From: an uncultured Amylibacter sp.
Lineage (GTDB): Bacteria > Pseudomonadota > Alphaproteobacteria > Rhodobacterales > Rhodobacteraceae
Length of the DNA: 64,000 nt
NCBI GenBank assembly: GCA_947497475.1
Contig: CANMGS010000001.1
Location: 1,571,747-1,635,746 of the forward strand
Direction: 5' to 3'
In this document: positions 34,697 through 43,506 of the stretch, one piece after another
How positions within the stretch are numbered: position 1 is the first letter of the stretch
Layout: each line of letters begins with the position of its first letter
Notes under the pieces: generated by a model
Databases searched by the model: none
Told to the model about the DNA's origin: nothing
What the model saw: only the letters and a program-made list of their open reading frames with translations
Translations under genes and position numbers: made by a program

Positions 34697-35851
34697 ATGA
34701 AGACAAAAGACATACTAAGAGATTTAATTGCTTTTGAGACCGTTAGTTCGCAGTCAAATCGCTCGTTAATTGATTATTGTGCTGATTTGTTAAAATCGGC
34801 AGGCGCAGATGTTGCGATAATAACTGATCCTATAGAAAATAAAGCAAACTTATACGCGACGATTGGACCATCTGACTTATCTGGCGTTCTATTGTCGGGG
34901 CATACAGATGTTGTCCCTGTTGAAGGGCAAGCATGGACGGTCCCTGCCTTTAAGATGACTGAGGCAGATGGCAAATTATTTGGCCGCGGTACAACGGATA
35001 TGAAAGGGTTTGTCGCAAGCGTGTTATCGACTGCTCTTAAAGCAAGTAATATAAGTTTAAAAACACCACTCCATATTGGATTATCCTACGATGAAGAGAT
35101 CGGCTGTATTGGTGTGCGCTCTATGATTGATATGTTGGCTGATGCTCCCTTTCGCCCTGCTATGTGTATTGTTGGCGAACCAACATTAATGGCCGTTGCA
35201 ACAGGGCATAAGGGTAAGAGTGCATACCAAGTGAATTGTACTGGTAGGGAAGGGCATTCTGCACTTTCTCCAAATGCTTTGAATGCCATCCATTTGGCCT
35301 GTGATATGATTTCGTTCATCCGTGATTTGCAAAAAGAAATAGAAAGCACCTCTATACGTGATGATGATTATGACATTCCATATACAACACTTCATGTAGG
35401 TAAAATTGAAGGTGGTGTTGCTTTAAATATAGTGCCGAACCAGGCAGGGTTCAGTTTCGAGATTAGGAACTTGATTGGTGATGACCCAGGAGCGTTGTTA
35501 GATAAAATAAACCAACATGCTGAAGCCTTACTTGAACCAATACGCACAGAATACCCCGAAGCGAAAATAGAGGTTACACTAACTAACTCTTATCCACCCT
35601 TAAATACTTCTAAAGATGCTGAGGTCGTAAGTTTTGTTAAATCCCTAATAGGATCAAATGCGACTATAAAAGTGGCTTTCGGAACTGAAGGTGGTTTATT
35701 CTCATCGCAACTTGGCATCCCCACAGTGATCTGTGGACCTGGTTCAATGGAGCAAGGCCATAAACCTGATGAGTATGTGAGTGTTGAACAATTAGATAAA
35801 TGCGATGCTATGCTTGATGCTTTACTGCATAGGTTGCTTATTGGTCTTTAA
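34697..35851 (+). CDS. M20-family deacetylase, ArgE-like
   Basis: The 384-residue zinc hydrolase shows the M20 metal-binding motifs: GHTDVVPVEGQAW, GRGTTDMKGF, YDEEIGCIG with the catalytic glutamate, GEPT and the terminal GPGSMEQGHKPDEYV. It is closest in pattern to acetylornithine deacetylase and related N-acyl amino acid hydrolases. Context beside Rieske and RidA genes suggests a catabolic N-deacylation (for example of an N-formyl or N-acyl ring-cleavage product) rather than arginine synthesis. It overlaps the LysR gene tail to tail by four bases. Confidence 0.88.
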   Translation: MKTKDILRDLIAFETVSSQSNRSLIDYCADLLKSAGADVAIITDPIENKANLYATIGPSDLSGVLLSGHTDVVPVEGQAWTVPAFKMTEADGKLFGRGTTDMKGFVASVLSTALKASNISLKTPLHIGLSYDEEIGCIGVRSMIDMLADAPFRPAMCIVGEPTLMAVATGHKGKSAYQVNCTGREGHSALSPNALNAIHLACDMISFIRDLQKEIESTSIRDDDYDIPYTTLHVGKIEGGVALNIVPNQAGFSFEIRNLIGDDPGALLDKINQHAEALLEPIRTEYPEAKIEVTLTNSYPPLNTSKDAEVVSFVKSLIGSNATIKVAFGTEGGLFSSQLGIPTVICGPGSMEQGHKPDEYVSVEQLDKCDAMLDALLHRLLIGL

Positions 35852-36780
35852 TTGGGCAGCACAACACCTGGTAAACCATTTGTTTTGACGTGACTTTGCA
35901 CATGTTCAAAGAAGGCTTCGACAATCCGCGAACGGTGATCCACTTGTTTGGTTACTAAGCCCAATACAAGCGGGTGAATGTCATCTTGAAGGCTTCGAAA
36001 TTCCAATTTCTCTCCGTCTGGTGCAAATTCAGATTTTGTCCGCATATTAACAAGGCTATAGCCATATCCATTCGCAACAAGGCTGCGAACGACTGACAAA
36101 TCGGATGTCCGCTCCATAATGTTTGGTCGCACGCCATTAGATTGAAAAACAGATAAGAAGTACTCACGGCTAATTGGCAAATCAAGCAGGATCATAGCTT
36201 CATCTTCTAGGTCACTTAAAGACACCGATGGTTTTCTTGATAGGGCATGCCCAGCAGGTAACATTACATATGGCGGCAAAGATATAATCTTATTGAAATG
36301 TACGTCCTTTGGGATCTCCATTTCATATGTAATTGCTACGTCGATTTCTGCACGGCCTAGCATGTTAAACAAATCAACCTGATGCCCTTCATGCAAGGTG
36401 ACTGACGCATCTGGGTATTTAGTTTCAAAAGATCTGCGAATTGCTGCGCTAATCAAAGGGGCGACTGTTGTCAGAACTCCTATAGAAATTGGCCCTCGTG
36501 GTTTGTCCGAAATATCGCCCGCTAGATCGTTTAACGCAGCCGCATCATCCAAGATACGTTTTGCTTCGTTGAATATACGCTGTCCCCCTGGAGTAAGAGA
36601 TAAGCCTTGGGCATGATGTCGGACGAATATCTGTATGCCGAATTCTGCTTCTAGCTGACTGATTGCAGCAGATATCGATGGCGACGAAACATTCACACGT
36701 TCCGATGCAAGTGCAATTGTTCCTGCCTCACCGACAGCAACAAGATATTCCAACTGTCTGAACGTAAAGCGTAAAGGCAT
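35848..36780 (-). CDS. LysR-type transcriptional regulator
   Basis: The 310-residue protein begins with a winged helix (FTFRQLEYLVAVGEAGTIAL, SPSISAAISQLEAEFG) followed by a periplasmic-binding-protein-like effector domain. It lies 37 bases downstream of the Rieske gene on the same strand, so it is probably the last gene of the catabolic operon and regulates it. A likely target is the dyad at 40371-40393 ahead of the first operon gene. Confidence 0.9.
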   Translation of the reverse strand: MPLRFTFRQLEYLVAVGEAGTIALASERVNVSSPSISAAISQLEAEFGIQIFVRHHAQGLSLTPGGQRIFNEAKRILDDAAALNDLAGDISDKPRGPISIGVLTTVAPLISAAIRRSFETKYPDASVTLHEGHQVDLFNMLGRAEIDVAITYEMEIPKDVHFNKIISLPPYVMLPAGHALSRKPSVSLSDLEDEAMILLDLPISREYFLSVFQSNGVRPNIMERTSDLSVVRSLVANGYGYSLVNMRTKSEFAPDGEKLEFRSLQDDIHPLVLGLVTKQVDHRSRIVEAFFEHVQSHVKTNGLPGVVLPN

Positions 36781-36817
36781 AAAGATTTATCACCTGAAAC
36801 TAATCGTAAAGCAATGA

Positions 36818-37972
36818 TTAGGTGTTGTGTTTCGCGAGCCACAAAAGGAAATCGTGCACTGTGCCTTCGTAGTCAGGTCCAGCCAAAGGCCCGCCGGTAG
36901 CATGGATTGAGCCAAATGCAGATTGCATAATCTCTAACTTTTCACGATCTTCCCTATTAACATCTTCCCATAAAGCAATGCGTTGGTTGATTGTATCTTG
37001 GTCAAATTCATCGCCATAAACAGACATTGTCCATCGCACTTCAATTGAATCTGCTGTTTGTGGTCGAATTGAAAGAGATACTAAAAGTGATGCCGCAATA
37101 CTGACCACTTGGCATGGGAAAACCGCAAATAATGTTGAACGATGTTGGTCTTTGGCAGAAAGGCCTGGTGCTCCTTGTCCTCGTGATGGAATATCTTGAG
37201 GGTAATTTGCATAGTAACTTGTAAAACTATCACCAGAGGCAGCTTTTTCGCTTAATCCAGTTGGCGTATATCCATGTAACGTTTGTGGGTGCACAACCGA
37301 TAAATGATAACCTTCCATGAAATTTTCCACGAGACATTTCCAATTCGTTTTCCAAACCTCTATGGCTGAATGAACGATCTTGTAATTATCTGGCTCATAA
37401 GCACCAATGAGCGTTTCAAGTCCTGTAAGCTCTTTGTCTATATCAGTTGGGTTTTGATCTAAGCATACATAGACAAATCCAAAACGTTCAACGCAGGCAA
37501 ACTCTCCAAGTTTACATGTTTGGGGATCAAAGCCTTCGTTTTCCATACGTGTTGCACGTAACAAAGTACCATCTGTGCCATATGTCCATGCATGATATGG
37601 GCATACGAAACGTTTGCTGTTTCCTTGACCTTCAACCAATCGCATGCCGCGATGCCGGCATACATTAGATAGGGCTTTGATACCTGATGCATCTCTAACA
37701 ATGATCAATGGTTCGCCCAATAGGTGAAGCGTTAAATAATCACCTTCTTGTGCAAGTTCATCAGCACGCCCAGCGCAATGCCAACCGCTTTTTAATACAG
37801 TCGCGCATTCATAATCAAAATAAGCTTGGTCGGCATAAAAATGACCGGGAAGTCCAAAAGGAGCTCCAGCTGGAGCTGCCGCAATTGTGGTCATTTGTTC
37901 CTTCATCGCCTCAACATGTGGCAATGCTTCAAAGAGATTGTTATCTTGTATTGTCATCCCCTGGAACTCCAT
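36818..37972 (-). CDS. Rieske non-haem iron oxygenase, alpha subunit (operon distal)
   Basis: The 384-residue protein has the Rieske [2Fe-2S] ligands in CRHRGMRLVEG and CPYHAWTYG and the mononuclear iron site in ENFMEGYHLSVVH. It is of the GbcA/stachydrine demethylase-like class that acts on quaternary or N-methyl amines, though the substrate is unknown. No reductase is encoded nearby. It overlaps the DUF1028 gene by 32 bases; the alternative ATG at 37957 would cut this to 17. It is the second Rieske gene of the cluster. Confidence 0.9.
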   Translation of the reverse strand: MEFQGMTIQDNNLFEALPHVEAMKEQMTTIAAAPAGAPFGLPGHFYADQAYFDYECATVLKSGWHCAGRADELAQEGDYLTLHLLGEPLIIVRDASGIKALSNVCRHRGMRLVEGQGNSKRFVCPYHAWTYGTDGTLLRATRMENEGFDPQTCKLGEFACVERFGFVYVCLDQNPTDIDKELTGLETLIGAYEPDNYKIVHSAIEVWKTNWKCLVENFMEGYHLSVVHPQTLHGYTPTGLSEKAASGDSFTSYYANYPQDIPSRGQGAPGLSAKDQHRSTLFAVFPCQVVSIAASLLVSLSIRPQTADSIEVRWTMSVYGDEFDQDTINQRIALWEDVNREDREKLEIMQSAFGSIHATGGPLAGPDYEGTVHDFLLWLAKHNT

Positions 37973-38624
37973 AAGATGGCGCTTCTCTTGGGTCTAGCGC
38001 GCGTTGAATATATGCATCTAGTTGTGGTTTGTAGACATCCCATGCTTTGGCAATTGCTTCGATTGGGCAATCTTCTGTCCAGTCACATCTTAGATCTGCA
38101 ACTGGCCATGAAACGTTATCGCAAATTTGCATCCCTGCGGAATGAACGGGGCCAGCTTCGCCTCCAGCTGCAAGACCTGATTGCATTGCAGCGATTAATC
38201 GATCACCAATGTGCCCAGATGTAGATAAGAAACCATCTACAATCGCCTGAGGCACATTTTTATTGGCAAGCAGGTTACCCGCTGAAATCACATCTTGGCC
38301 CGATGCGTCAGTCCATATTCCCAATGAGTGCGCCCCAGAGTGAATTCCTGTATGGCCATTGGCATCGATTGCTAGAACCTGACGGTAATCCTTATATTCA
38401 CTTTGAGCTATAGCCTCTGCAATCGCATCGCTAGCGTTCATGCCCGTTTGCATAAGGTCCAAGGTAAGCGGCCCTAATGTAGGGTCCGTGATGTTTTGAC
38501 TTGCGACAGCACCCACACCCGCGCGCGTATACGAACACCGTGCCGCAACCGCTGGCGAAGAAGATGATATGGCTACGCCAAACATTCCAGTTTCTGTGCA
38601 ACGGGCGACAACAGAAAACGTCAT
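37941..38624 (-). CDS. DUF1028 family protein
   Basis: The 227-residue protein starts with the DUF1028 signature MTFSVVARCTETGMFGVAIS and has GVGAVASQNITDPTLGP and later GNLLANKNVPQAIVDGF. DUF1028 has an Ntn-hydrolase-like fold and an unassigned activity, plausibly amide or lactam hydrolysis. Its ATG overlaps the RidA stop by one base (TAATG), and it overlaps the next Rieske gene, so translation is coupled in all three. Confidence 0.9.
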   Translation of the reverse strand: MTFSVVARCTETGMFGVAISSSSPAVAARCSYTRAGVGAVASQNITDPTLGPLTLDLMQTGMNASDAIAEAIAQSEYKDYRQVLAIDANGHTGIHSGAHSLGIWTDASGQDVISAGNLLANKNVPQAIVDGFLSTSGHIGDRLIAAMQSGLAAGGEAGPVHSAGMQICDNVSWPVADLRCDWTEDCPIEAIAKAWDVYKPQLDAYIQRALDPREAPSYGVPGDDNTR

Positions 38625-39037
38625 TATGGAATTACCGCCGTTGCATCAATTTCCACCAACCAATCGGGCCGCGCTAATGCCTGAACAACAAGCCCTGTTG
38701 AAACAGGATGAACGCCTTTGATATATTCGCCCATAGTGCGGTAAACAGCTTCGCGGTGCCGCGTATCCGTGATATACACGACCACTTTCACAAGATGTTC
38801 CATTTCACCGCCGGCTTCTTCTATAAGCTGTTTAATATTTTGCATAACCTTGTGTGTTTGTTCCGCTGGATCATGGCTTTCAATATTTTTCGCATCATCA
38901 AGGTCTTGTGGACATTGTCCCCGTAACCAAACAGTTTTCCCACCTTGGGTTACAACGGCTTGGCATAGATCATTATCAAGGTTTTGCTCTGGATAAGTAT
39001 CCTTGGTGTTGAATTTACGTATACGTGTGTGAGCCAA
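38624..39037 (-). CDS. RidA-family protein lacking the canonical arginine
   Basis: The 137-residue protein has the YjgF/RidA fold signatures VTQGGKTVWLRGQCP, MEHLVKVVVYITD and LVEIDATAVI. RidA deaminates reactive enamines and imines. In RidA the active-site arginine lies in a motif like PARSCVEV; here the aligned residues are PVSTGLVV, so the arginine is replaced by serine. This points to a divergent Rid subfamily rather than housekeeping RidA. It overlaps the DUF1028 gene by one base and likely acts on a pathway intermediate. Confidence 0.9.
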   Translation of the reverse strand: MAHTRIRKFNTKDTYPEQNLDNDLCQAVVTQGGKTVWLRGQCPQDLDDAKNIESHDPAEQTHKVMQNIKQLIEEAGGEMEHLVKVVVYITDTRHREAVYRTMGEYIKGVHPVSTGLVVQALARPDWLVEIDATAVIP

Positions 39038-39077
39038 AATTATTTTCCTATCTTAGCGTTATAAATGCATCGGAATG

Positions 39078-40202
39078 TCATTCCGCACGTTGCATCCTAT
39101 CATTAATATAACAGGCGAAGTCATAGTTTGGCCGTTCTAAATGCGACAAGTGTCCTGGTTTTGCTGATTGTGAACACAAGCCGCGATAAACCTTTTCTGT
39201 GCAACCTTTGTCCTCGACGTTTACTTCATCAAGAAGTGTTTTAAGCTTGGTGAAATTATCTTGCGCATCTTTGTCATCCACATAATATTGCGACATACCA
39301 CCACCAAAACCAATTTTGACCTGACCAACGCCATGCGGATGCAATGTAAGGTACCAGAAGTAACCAGGTGTTAAGGTAATAAGCAGGCTTGGGTAAATCG
39401 CTAACAAATATGTCATACGACGGCGCTCACCTTCCAGCCGCGTATTATTTGGATGTGCCATCGCTATTTCCAGTGAATCATCCTTAAGAATTGTATGGTA
39501 ATTGAAAGCATCCTCACCAGGCGGGCATATCATCTCTTCAAGCTTTGAAAGGCCCCCAATCGTACCTGCGTGACACACCGGCAGATGATAACTCTCCATG
39601 AAATTTTCAGCCAAAACTTTCCAGTTTGTATCCCAGATATGTGTTTCATAAAATGTCTCGGTATAAGAAGACATATCATAGTCACCGACCAGCTCTTCTA
39701 CTTTCTTGAGCTCTTCTGAAACAGGTTTTGCTTGCGGATTTAATGTTACGAAAACCCAACCCAACCATTCTTCGCATTTGACTTGAGGCAATTTATAATT
39801 GTCTTTGCAAAAACCCTCATTCAAGGTCATCGCTGGTGCACCGCGTAATGAACCATCTAAATTATATGTCCAAGCATGATATGGGCATACAATTGAGCGT
39901 GTATTGCCGCGCCCCTCTAAAAGCGTAGACATGCGGTGCAGACAAACATTGGACATTGCTTTTAGATCACCATGTTGATCACGTAATACGATGATTGGTT
40001 GCTCAGCTAGATCTAATGTGACGTAATCGCCAGATTTTGCCAATGAAGATGAACGTCCAACACAGAACCAATCTTTCGAAAAAATATCCTTTAACTCACG
40101 TTCAAGAAAATCCTCTGATGTGTAAACAGAAGGTGGCATTGCGCGCGCTTGCTCAAACGGAACTGAAACGTTTTGTTTTAATTCGGAAACTGATTCAGTC
40201 AT
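39078..40202 (-). CDS. Rieske non-haem iron oxygenase, alpha subunit (operon proximal)
   Basis: The 374-residue protein has the Rieske ligands CLHRMSTLLEG and CPYHAWTYN and the iron site ENFMESYHLPVCH. The ATG at 40202 has GGAGAGCG upstream; the longer frame begins with an unlikely N-terminus. It is the first gene of the minus-strand unit that continues with RidA, DUF1028, the second Rieske gene and LysR. Both Rieske proteins are alpha subunits without beta subunits, as in GbcA- and CntA-like oxygenases, so electron transfer must come from elsewhere in the genome. Confidence 0.9.
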   Translation of the reverse strand: MTESVSELKQNVSVPFEQARAMPPSVYTSEDFLERELKDIFSKDWFCVGRSSSLAKSGDYVTLDLAEQPIIVLRDQHGDLKAMSNVCLHRMSTLLEGRGNTRSIVCPYHAWTYNLDGSLRGAPAMTLNEGFCKDNYKLPQVKCEEWLGWVFVTLNPQAKPVSEELKKVEELVGDYDMSSYTETFYETHIWDTNWKVLAENFMESYHLPVCHAGTIGGLSKLEEMICPPGEDAFNYHTILKDDSLEIAMAHPNNTRLEGERRRMTYLLAIYPSLLITLTPGYFWYLTLHPHGVGQVKIGFGGGMSQYYVDDKDAQDNFTKLKTLLDEVNVEDKGCTEKVYRGLCSQSAKPGHLSHLERPNYDFACYINDRMQRAE

Positions 40203-40370
40203 TTCGCTCTCCAGATGCCAACTATTATAGAGAACTACCGCAATGAGGTTATGGGTAAAGTATCTTGTTGCATAGGCTTGCTTTGACATAAACTAATCAG
40301 GTTTTTTCGGTTATATGGAATGTGTTTCGCTCAAGAAAATATCTATGAAATAAGCTATTTTCGAATTCTA

Positions 40371-40393
40371 TTTTAAGTTAAAATAACTTAAAA
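40371..40393. promoter_or_regulatory. Ten-base perfect dyad upstream of the Rieske operon
   Basis: TTTTAAGTTA and TAACTTAAAA are separated by three bases, about 170 bases before the first Rieske ATG. The dyad and its T-N11-A-like spacing would suit a LysR-type regulator such as the one at the end of the operon. Confidence 0.5.
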
Positions 40394-40425
40394 GACCTCG
40401 ATAATGATGAATTAAATACTCTTCA

Positions 40426-40447
40426 TTCGCAAATATTCATTTGCGAA
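40426..40447. promoter_or_regulatory. Nine-base perfect dyad upstream of the EF-hand-like gene
   Basis: TTCGCAAAT and ATTTGCGAA are separated by four bases and end 64 bases before the ATG at 40512. The inner GCAAAT/ATTTGC pair resembles metal-regulator dyads of the Fur type, though I cannot assign a regulator. Confidence 0.5.
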
Positions 40448-40511
40448 CGCATCTGATTTTAGAGATTATGCGTATAAAAGGTATCTTCAACATTATTTTG
40501 GTGAGGTGTTT

Positions 40512-41177
40512 ATGAAGAAATTTGCATTTATTGCGGGTACGTTTGTTGCTCTTTTAGCCGCATTTATCACAAGCGTTATTATGACAGGCGAACAGGATAA
40601 AACCATGGCACAAGAGCATATTGCTCATGTTATGATCCGCTGGGATGATACGCCTTTGAATGATGGTTTTTTACCAACTGCTTTGAAAGAAGCAATTGTT
40701 GCAGCAGCGCATGCGCAATATTCGAAAGATGAATTGGGCAATCTTGCTGGGATGCAGTTGCACGCTACCCATGTACGTCATGCGATTGATCCAGCGTTAG
40801 AAGAAAGTGGCCCAGGCTTGGGGTATGGTCTTTTGAAAGCATCGGAAGGTGTTGTAAAACATATCACTCTGGCGAGCCAAATGCATGATGCATCTGATGC
40901 CGTGAAATCCCATACTATACATGTGGTAAAGGCAACAGAAACGACTATGTCACGTGCAAAGGAAGCTTTGCGAGCTGCAGATGCTATTCTGGCAGCGACA
41001 ACTGCAGAAGAAGCAAATCCATATGCAGTTCAGATGGCTGCAATGGCTGAAGCGGCGCATTTAGGTCTGGACGTGAATGGCGATGGCCAGATCACTTGGG
41101 ATAACGATGAAGGTGGCTTGAAAGTTGCTGATCAACATATGGGCTTTATGTTAGAGGCGGAAGGTTTGAAACGCTAA
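40512..41177 (+). CDS. Exported or anchored histidine-rich EF-hand-like protein, function unknown
   Basis: The 221-residue protein begins with a hydrophobic N-terminus (FIAGTFVALLAAFITSVIM) that is a signal peptide or anchor. The rest is helical and rich in histidine (for example MQLHATHVRHAI). One EF-hand-like calcium loop DVNGDGQITWD is present near residue 190. GAGG lies five bases before this ATG; a GTG six bases upstream is less likely. I do not recognise a family. Metal binding is plausible, and the dyad upstream would fit metal control. Confidence 0.7.
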   Translation: MKKFAFIAGTFVALLAAFITSVIMTGEQDKTMAQEHIAHVMIRWDDTPLNDGFLPTALKEAIVAAAHAQYSKDELGNLAGMQLHATHVRHAIDPALEESGPGLGYGLLKASEGVVKHITLASQMHDASDAVKSHTIHVVKATETTMSRAKEALRAADAILAATTAEEANPYAVQMAAMAEAAHLGLDVNGDGQITWDNDEGGLKVADQHMGFMLEAEGLKR

Positions 41178-41218
41178 CATCTATTGCGGCGCAAGGTGGT
41201 TTCCCCTAAGCCGAGTGA

Positions 41219-42574
41219 ATGACCCAACCTATGACATATAATAGCCATGCTAAGGCAATCATGGTATTAGGCTTGCCAATCATTGGCAGCCATGTGGCGC
41301 AAATTGCGATCACGACCACAGATACCGTTATGATGGGATGGTACGGTGTCGAAGAACTGGCTGGATTGGTTCTTGCGGGTTCGATGTTTTTCGTGATTTT
41401 TTTGGTCGGTGCCGGGTTTTCGTTTGCCGTGTTACCAATGGTGGCCAATGCATCGGAGATAGGTGATGATGTTAAAGTCCGTCGTGTCACCCGTATGGGG
41501 CTTTGGGCATCTGCACTATACGCATTGCTATTGATCCCTTTTATGTGGTGGTCAAAGTCTTGGCTTTTGGCATTGGGACAAGAGGATGTAACAGCACAAT
41601 TTGCGCAAGATTACTTACGTATTGCGGGCTTTGGCTTGTTTCCTGGGCTGTTTGTAATGGTCATGAAGAATTACTTGGCTGCATTAGAGCGCACGCAATT
41701 TGTGCTGTGGCTTACCGTTGTAAGTGCTGTTTTGAATGCTTTGTTGAATTATGCATTGGTATTCGGGAATTGGGGTGCGCCTGAATTGGGCGTGCGTGGG
41801 GCTGCGATTGCGTCTGTTGCGATTGTTTCGTTGAGTTTTCCGATCCTTGTTTTTTACGCGATTAGTGTGGTTCCTGAACACGCATTGTTCAAACGTATAT
41901 GGGTGATTGATATAGATGCTTTAACGCATGTTTTTAAATTGGGTTGGCCGATTGGATTAACGAATTTAGCAGAAACAGGTTTATTTACTGCAACGGCCAT
42001 TATGGTTGGTTGGGTTGGGACGCATGAATTGGCGGCACATGGAATTGCGCTGCAATGGGCCGGATTAACGTTTATGGTTCATTTAGGCTTGTCCAATGCT
42101 GCAACAGTTCGCGTGGGGCGGGCAATTGGCCGCAAGGATATGATTGGCCTTAAACGAGGCAGTATAATGGTTACAGCGATGTCATTTGGATTTGCATTCC
42201 TGATTGTTGCTGTTTTTGTAATCTTCCCAGAGGCCTTAATTAGTGTGTTTATAGATCATAAGGATGAGGCGAGAGATCAAATAATTGCAGTAGGTGTTGG
42301 ATTGTTGGCAATGGCTGCATTATTTCAAATTGCTGATGGTATTCAGGTTATCGGGCTTGGCTTGTTGCGTGGGGCACAAGATACGCGCGTGCCAATGATC
42401 TATGCTGGGATTAGTTATTGGATGATTGGCATCCCTGCGGGTTATGTTATTGGCTTTATTTGGGATTATGGTGCCGTGGGAATCTGGATGGGGTTGGTCT
42501 TTGGATTATCCGTAGCCGCTATTTTGTTAAGCGTGCGGTTTTGGACGCGATTGGAACGGAATGAATTTCACTGA
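41219..42574 (+). CDS. MATE-family multidrug efflux transporter
   Basis: The 451-residue protein contains about 12 hydrophobic segments arranged as two MatE domains. Typical segments are LGLPIIGSHVAQIAITTTDT near the start and LGLSNAATVRVGRAIGRKD in the second half. Such transporters exchange Na+ or H+ for cationic drugs or dyes. The ATG lies 41 bases after the EF-hand-like gene, so joint transcription is possible. Substrate unknown. Confidence 0.9.
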   Translation: MTQPMTYNSHAKAIMVLGLPIIGSHVAQIAITTTDTVMMGWYGVEELAGLVLAGSMFFVIFLVGAGFSFAVLPMVANASEIGDDVKVRRVTRMGLWASALYALLLIPFMWWSKSWLLALGQEDVTAQFAQDYLRIAGFGLFPGLFVMVMKNYLAALERTQFVLWLTVVSAVLNALLNYALVFGNWGAPELGVRGAAIASVAIVSLSFPILVFYAISVVPEHALFKRIWVIDIDALTHVFKLGWPIGLTNLAETGLFTATAIMVGWVGTHELAAHGIALQWAGLTFMVHLGLSNAATVRVGRAIGRKDMIGLKRGSIMVTAMSFGFAFLIVAVFVIFPEALISVFIDHKDEARDQIIAVGVGLLAMAALFQIADGIQVIGLGLLRGAQDTRVPMIYAGISYWMIGIPAGYVIGFIWDYGAVGIWMGLVFGLSVAAILLSVRFWTRLERNEFH

Positions 42575-42640
42575 CGCCTGCGTGTTCTGGCAAATTTCAA
42601 AACATATTTAACAAGAAGCTAATATCTACGCAGGTTGTGG

Positions 42641-43408
42641 TTATGCGAAAGGATCATTGGGATAGGTCACATGTGCCAGATATAATCCATGTGGTGGGCA
42701 AACCGTTCCACAAGCGGCACGATCTTTGGCCTCTAATGCGTGCTTTACATCAATTGGTTTCCAATTCCCTCTGCCGACGTGCTCTAAAGTTCCAACAAAA
42801 CTGCGTACTTGATTGTGTAAAAAGCTGCGGGCGCGAATAGTGAAACGGTATTCTGTGCCATAATTTATAGGGATTTCTTCAATATCTAAGACATCAAGCG
42901 TTTTTACGGGTGATTGGGCTTGGCAAATTGTTGATCGAAAAGTTGTGAAATCATGTAGTCCCAATAGATGCGAGGCCCCTTCGCGCATGGCGTCTATATC
43001 CAATGGGTTGTTGACTTGCCAAACAAGGCCAACTTCGTGGGATAATGGGGCACGGCGTGCCAATAGGCGAAATGTGTATTCGCGTTCGACAGCATCAAAT
43101 CGAGCATGAAAATCATCATCGACACGAGCGGCTTGTAAGATTGATACTGGATCCGCACGTAGGTGGTAATTTAAGGCTTCGGAAAGACGAAATTCTGCCC
43201 AGTCTTTTTCCATATCCACATGCGCCACTTGCCCATATGCGTGGACACCTGCATCGGTACGCCCAGCACCTTGGATACCTTCGCAGTTTTTTTCTAATTT
43301 TAACAAGGCTTCTTCAATAGTTTGTTGAACAGACGGAACATCCCGCTGTTTTTGCCAACCTGAGTAAGGTTTGCCATGGTATTCGATTTTTAAAGCATAT
43401 CTGGGCAT
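42641..43408 (-). CDS. truA: tRNA pseudouridine synthase A
   Basis: The 255-residue enzyme modifies U38-U40 in tRNA anticodon arms. The catalytic aspartate lies in [17 protein letters not shown], with the start [19 protein letters not shown] and the terminal [13 protein letters not shown] typical of TruA. The ATG at 43408 is chosen because the conserved N-terminus starts there; the frame continues 12 codons upstream. It is convergent with the MATE gene. Confidence 0.96.
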   Translation of the reverse strand: MPRYALKIEYHGKPYSGWQKQRDVPSVQQTIEEALLKLEKNCEGIQGAGRTDAGVHAYGQVAHVDMEKDWAEFRLSEALNYHLRADPVSILQAARVDDDFHARFDAVEREYTFRLLARRAPLSHEVGLVWQVNNPLDIDAMREGASHLLGLHDFTTFRSTICQAQSPVKTLDVLDIEEIPINYGTEYRFTIRARSFLHNQVRSFVGTLEHVGRGNWKPIDVKHALEAKDRAACGTVCPPHGLYLAHVTYPNDPFA

Positions 43409-43506
43409 AAGTGTTGCGTTACCGTGTGAAAGAGAATTTGCCAAGACCCCCTGTAAATATCTCTCATTCGTGCTTAACTCTGAATGAATAGTAATAAAGG
43501 TGCAAT

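Noticed and set aside
42577-42634. Inverted pair CCTGCGT/ACGCAGG between the MATE gene and truA
   Set aside because: The 44-base loop and lack of a T-run make it a weak terminator candidate.
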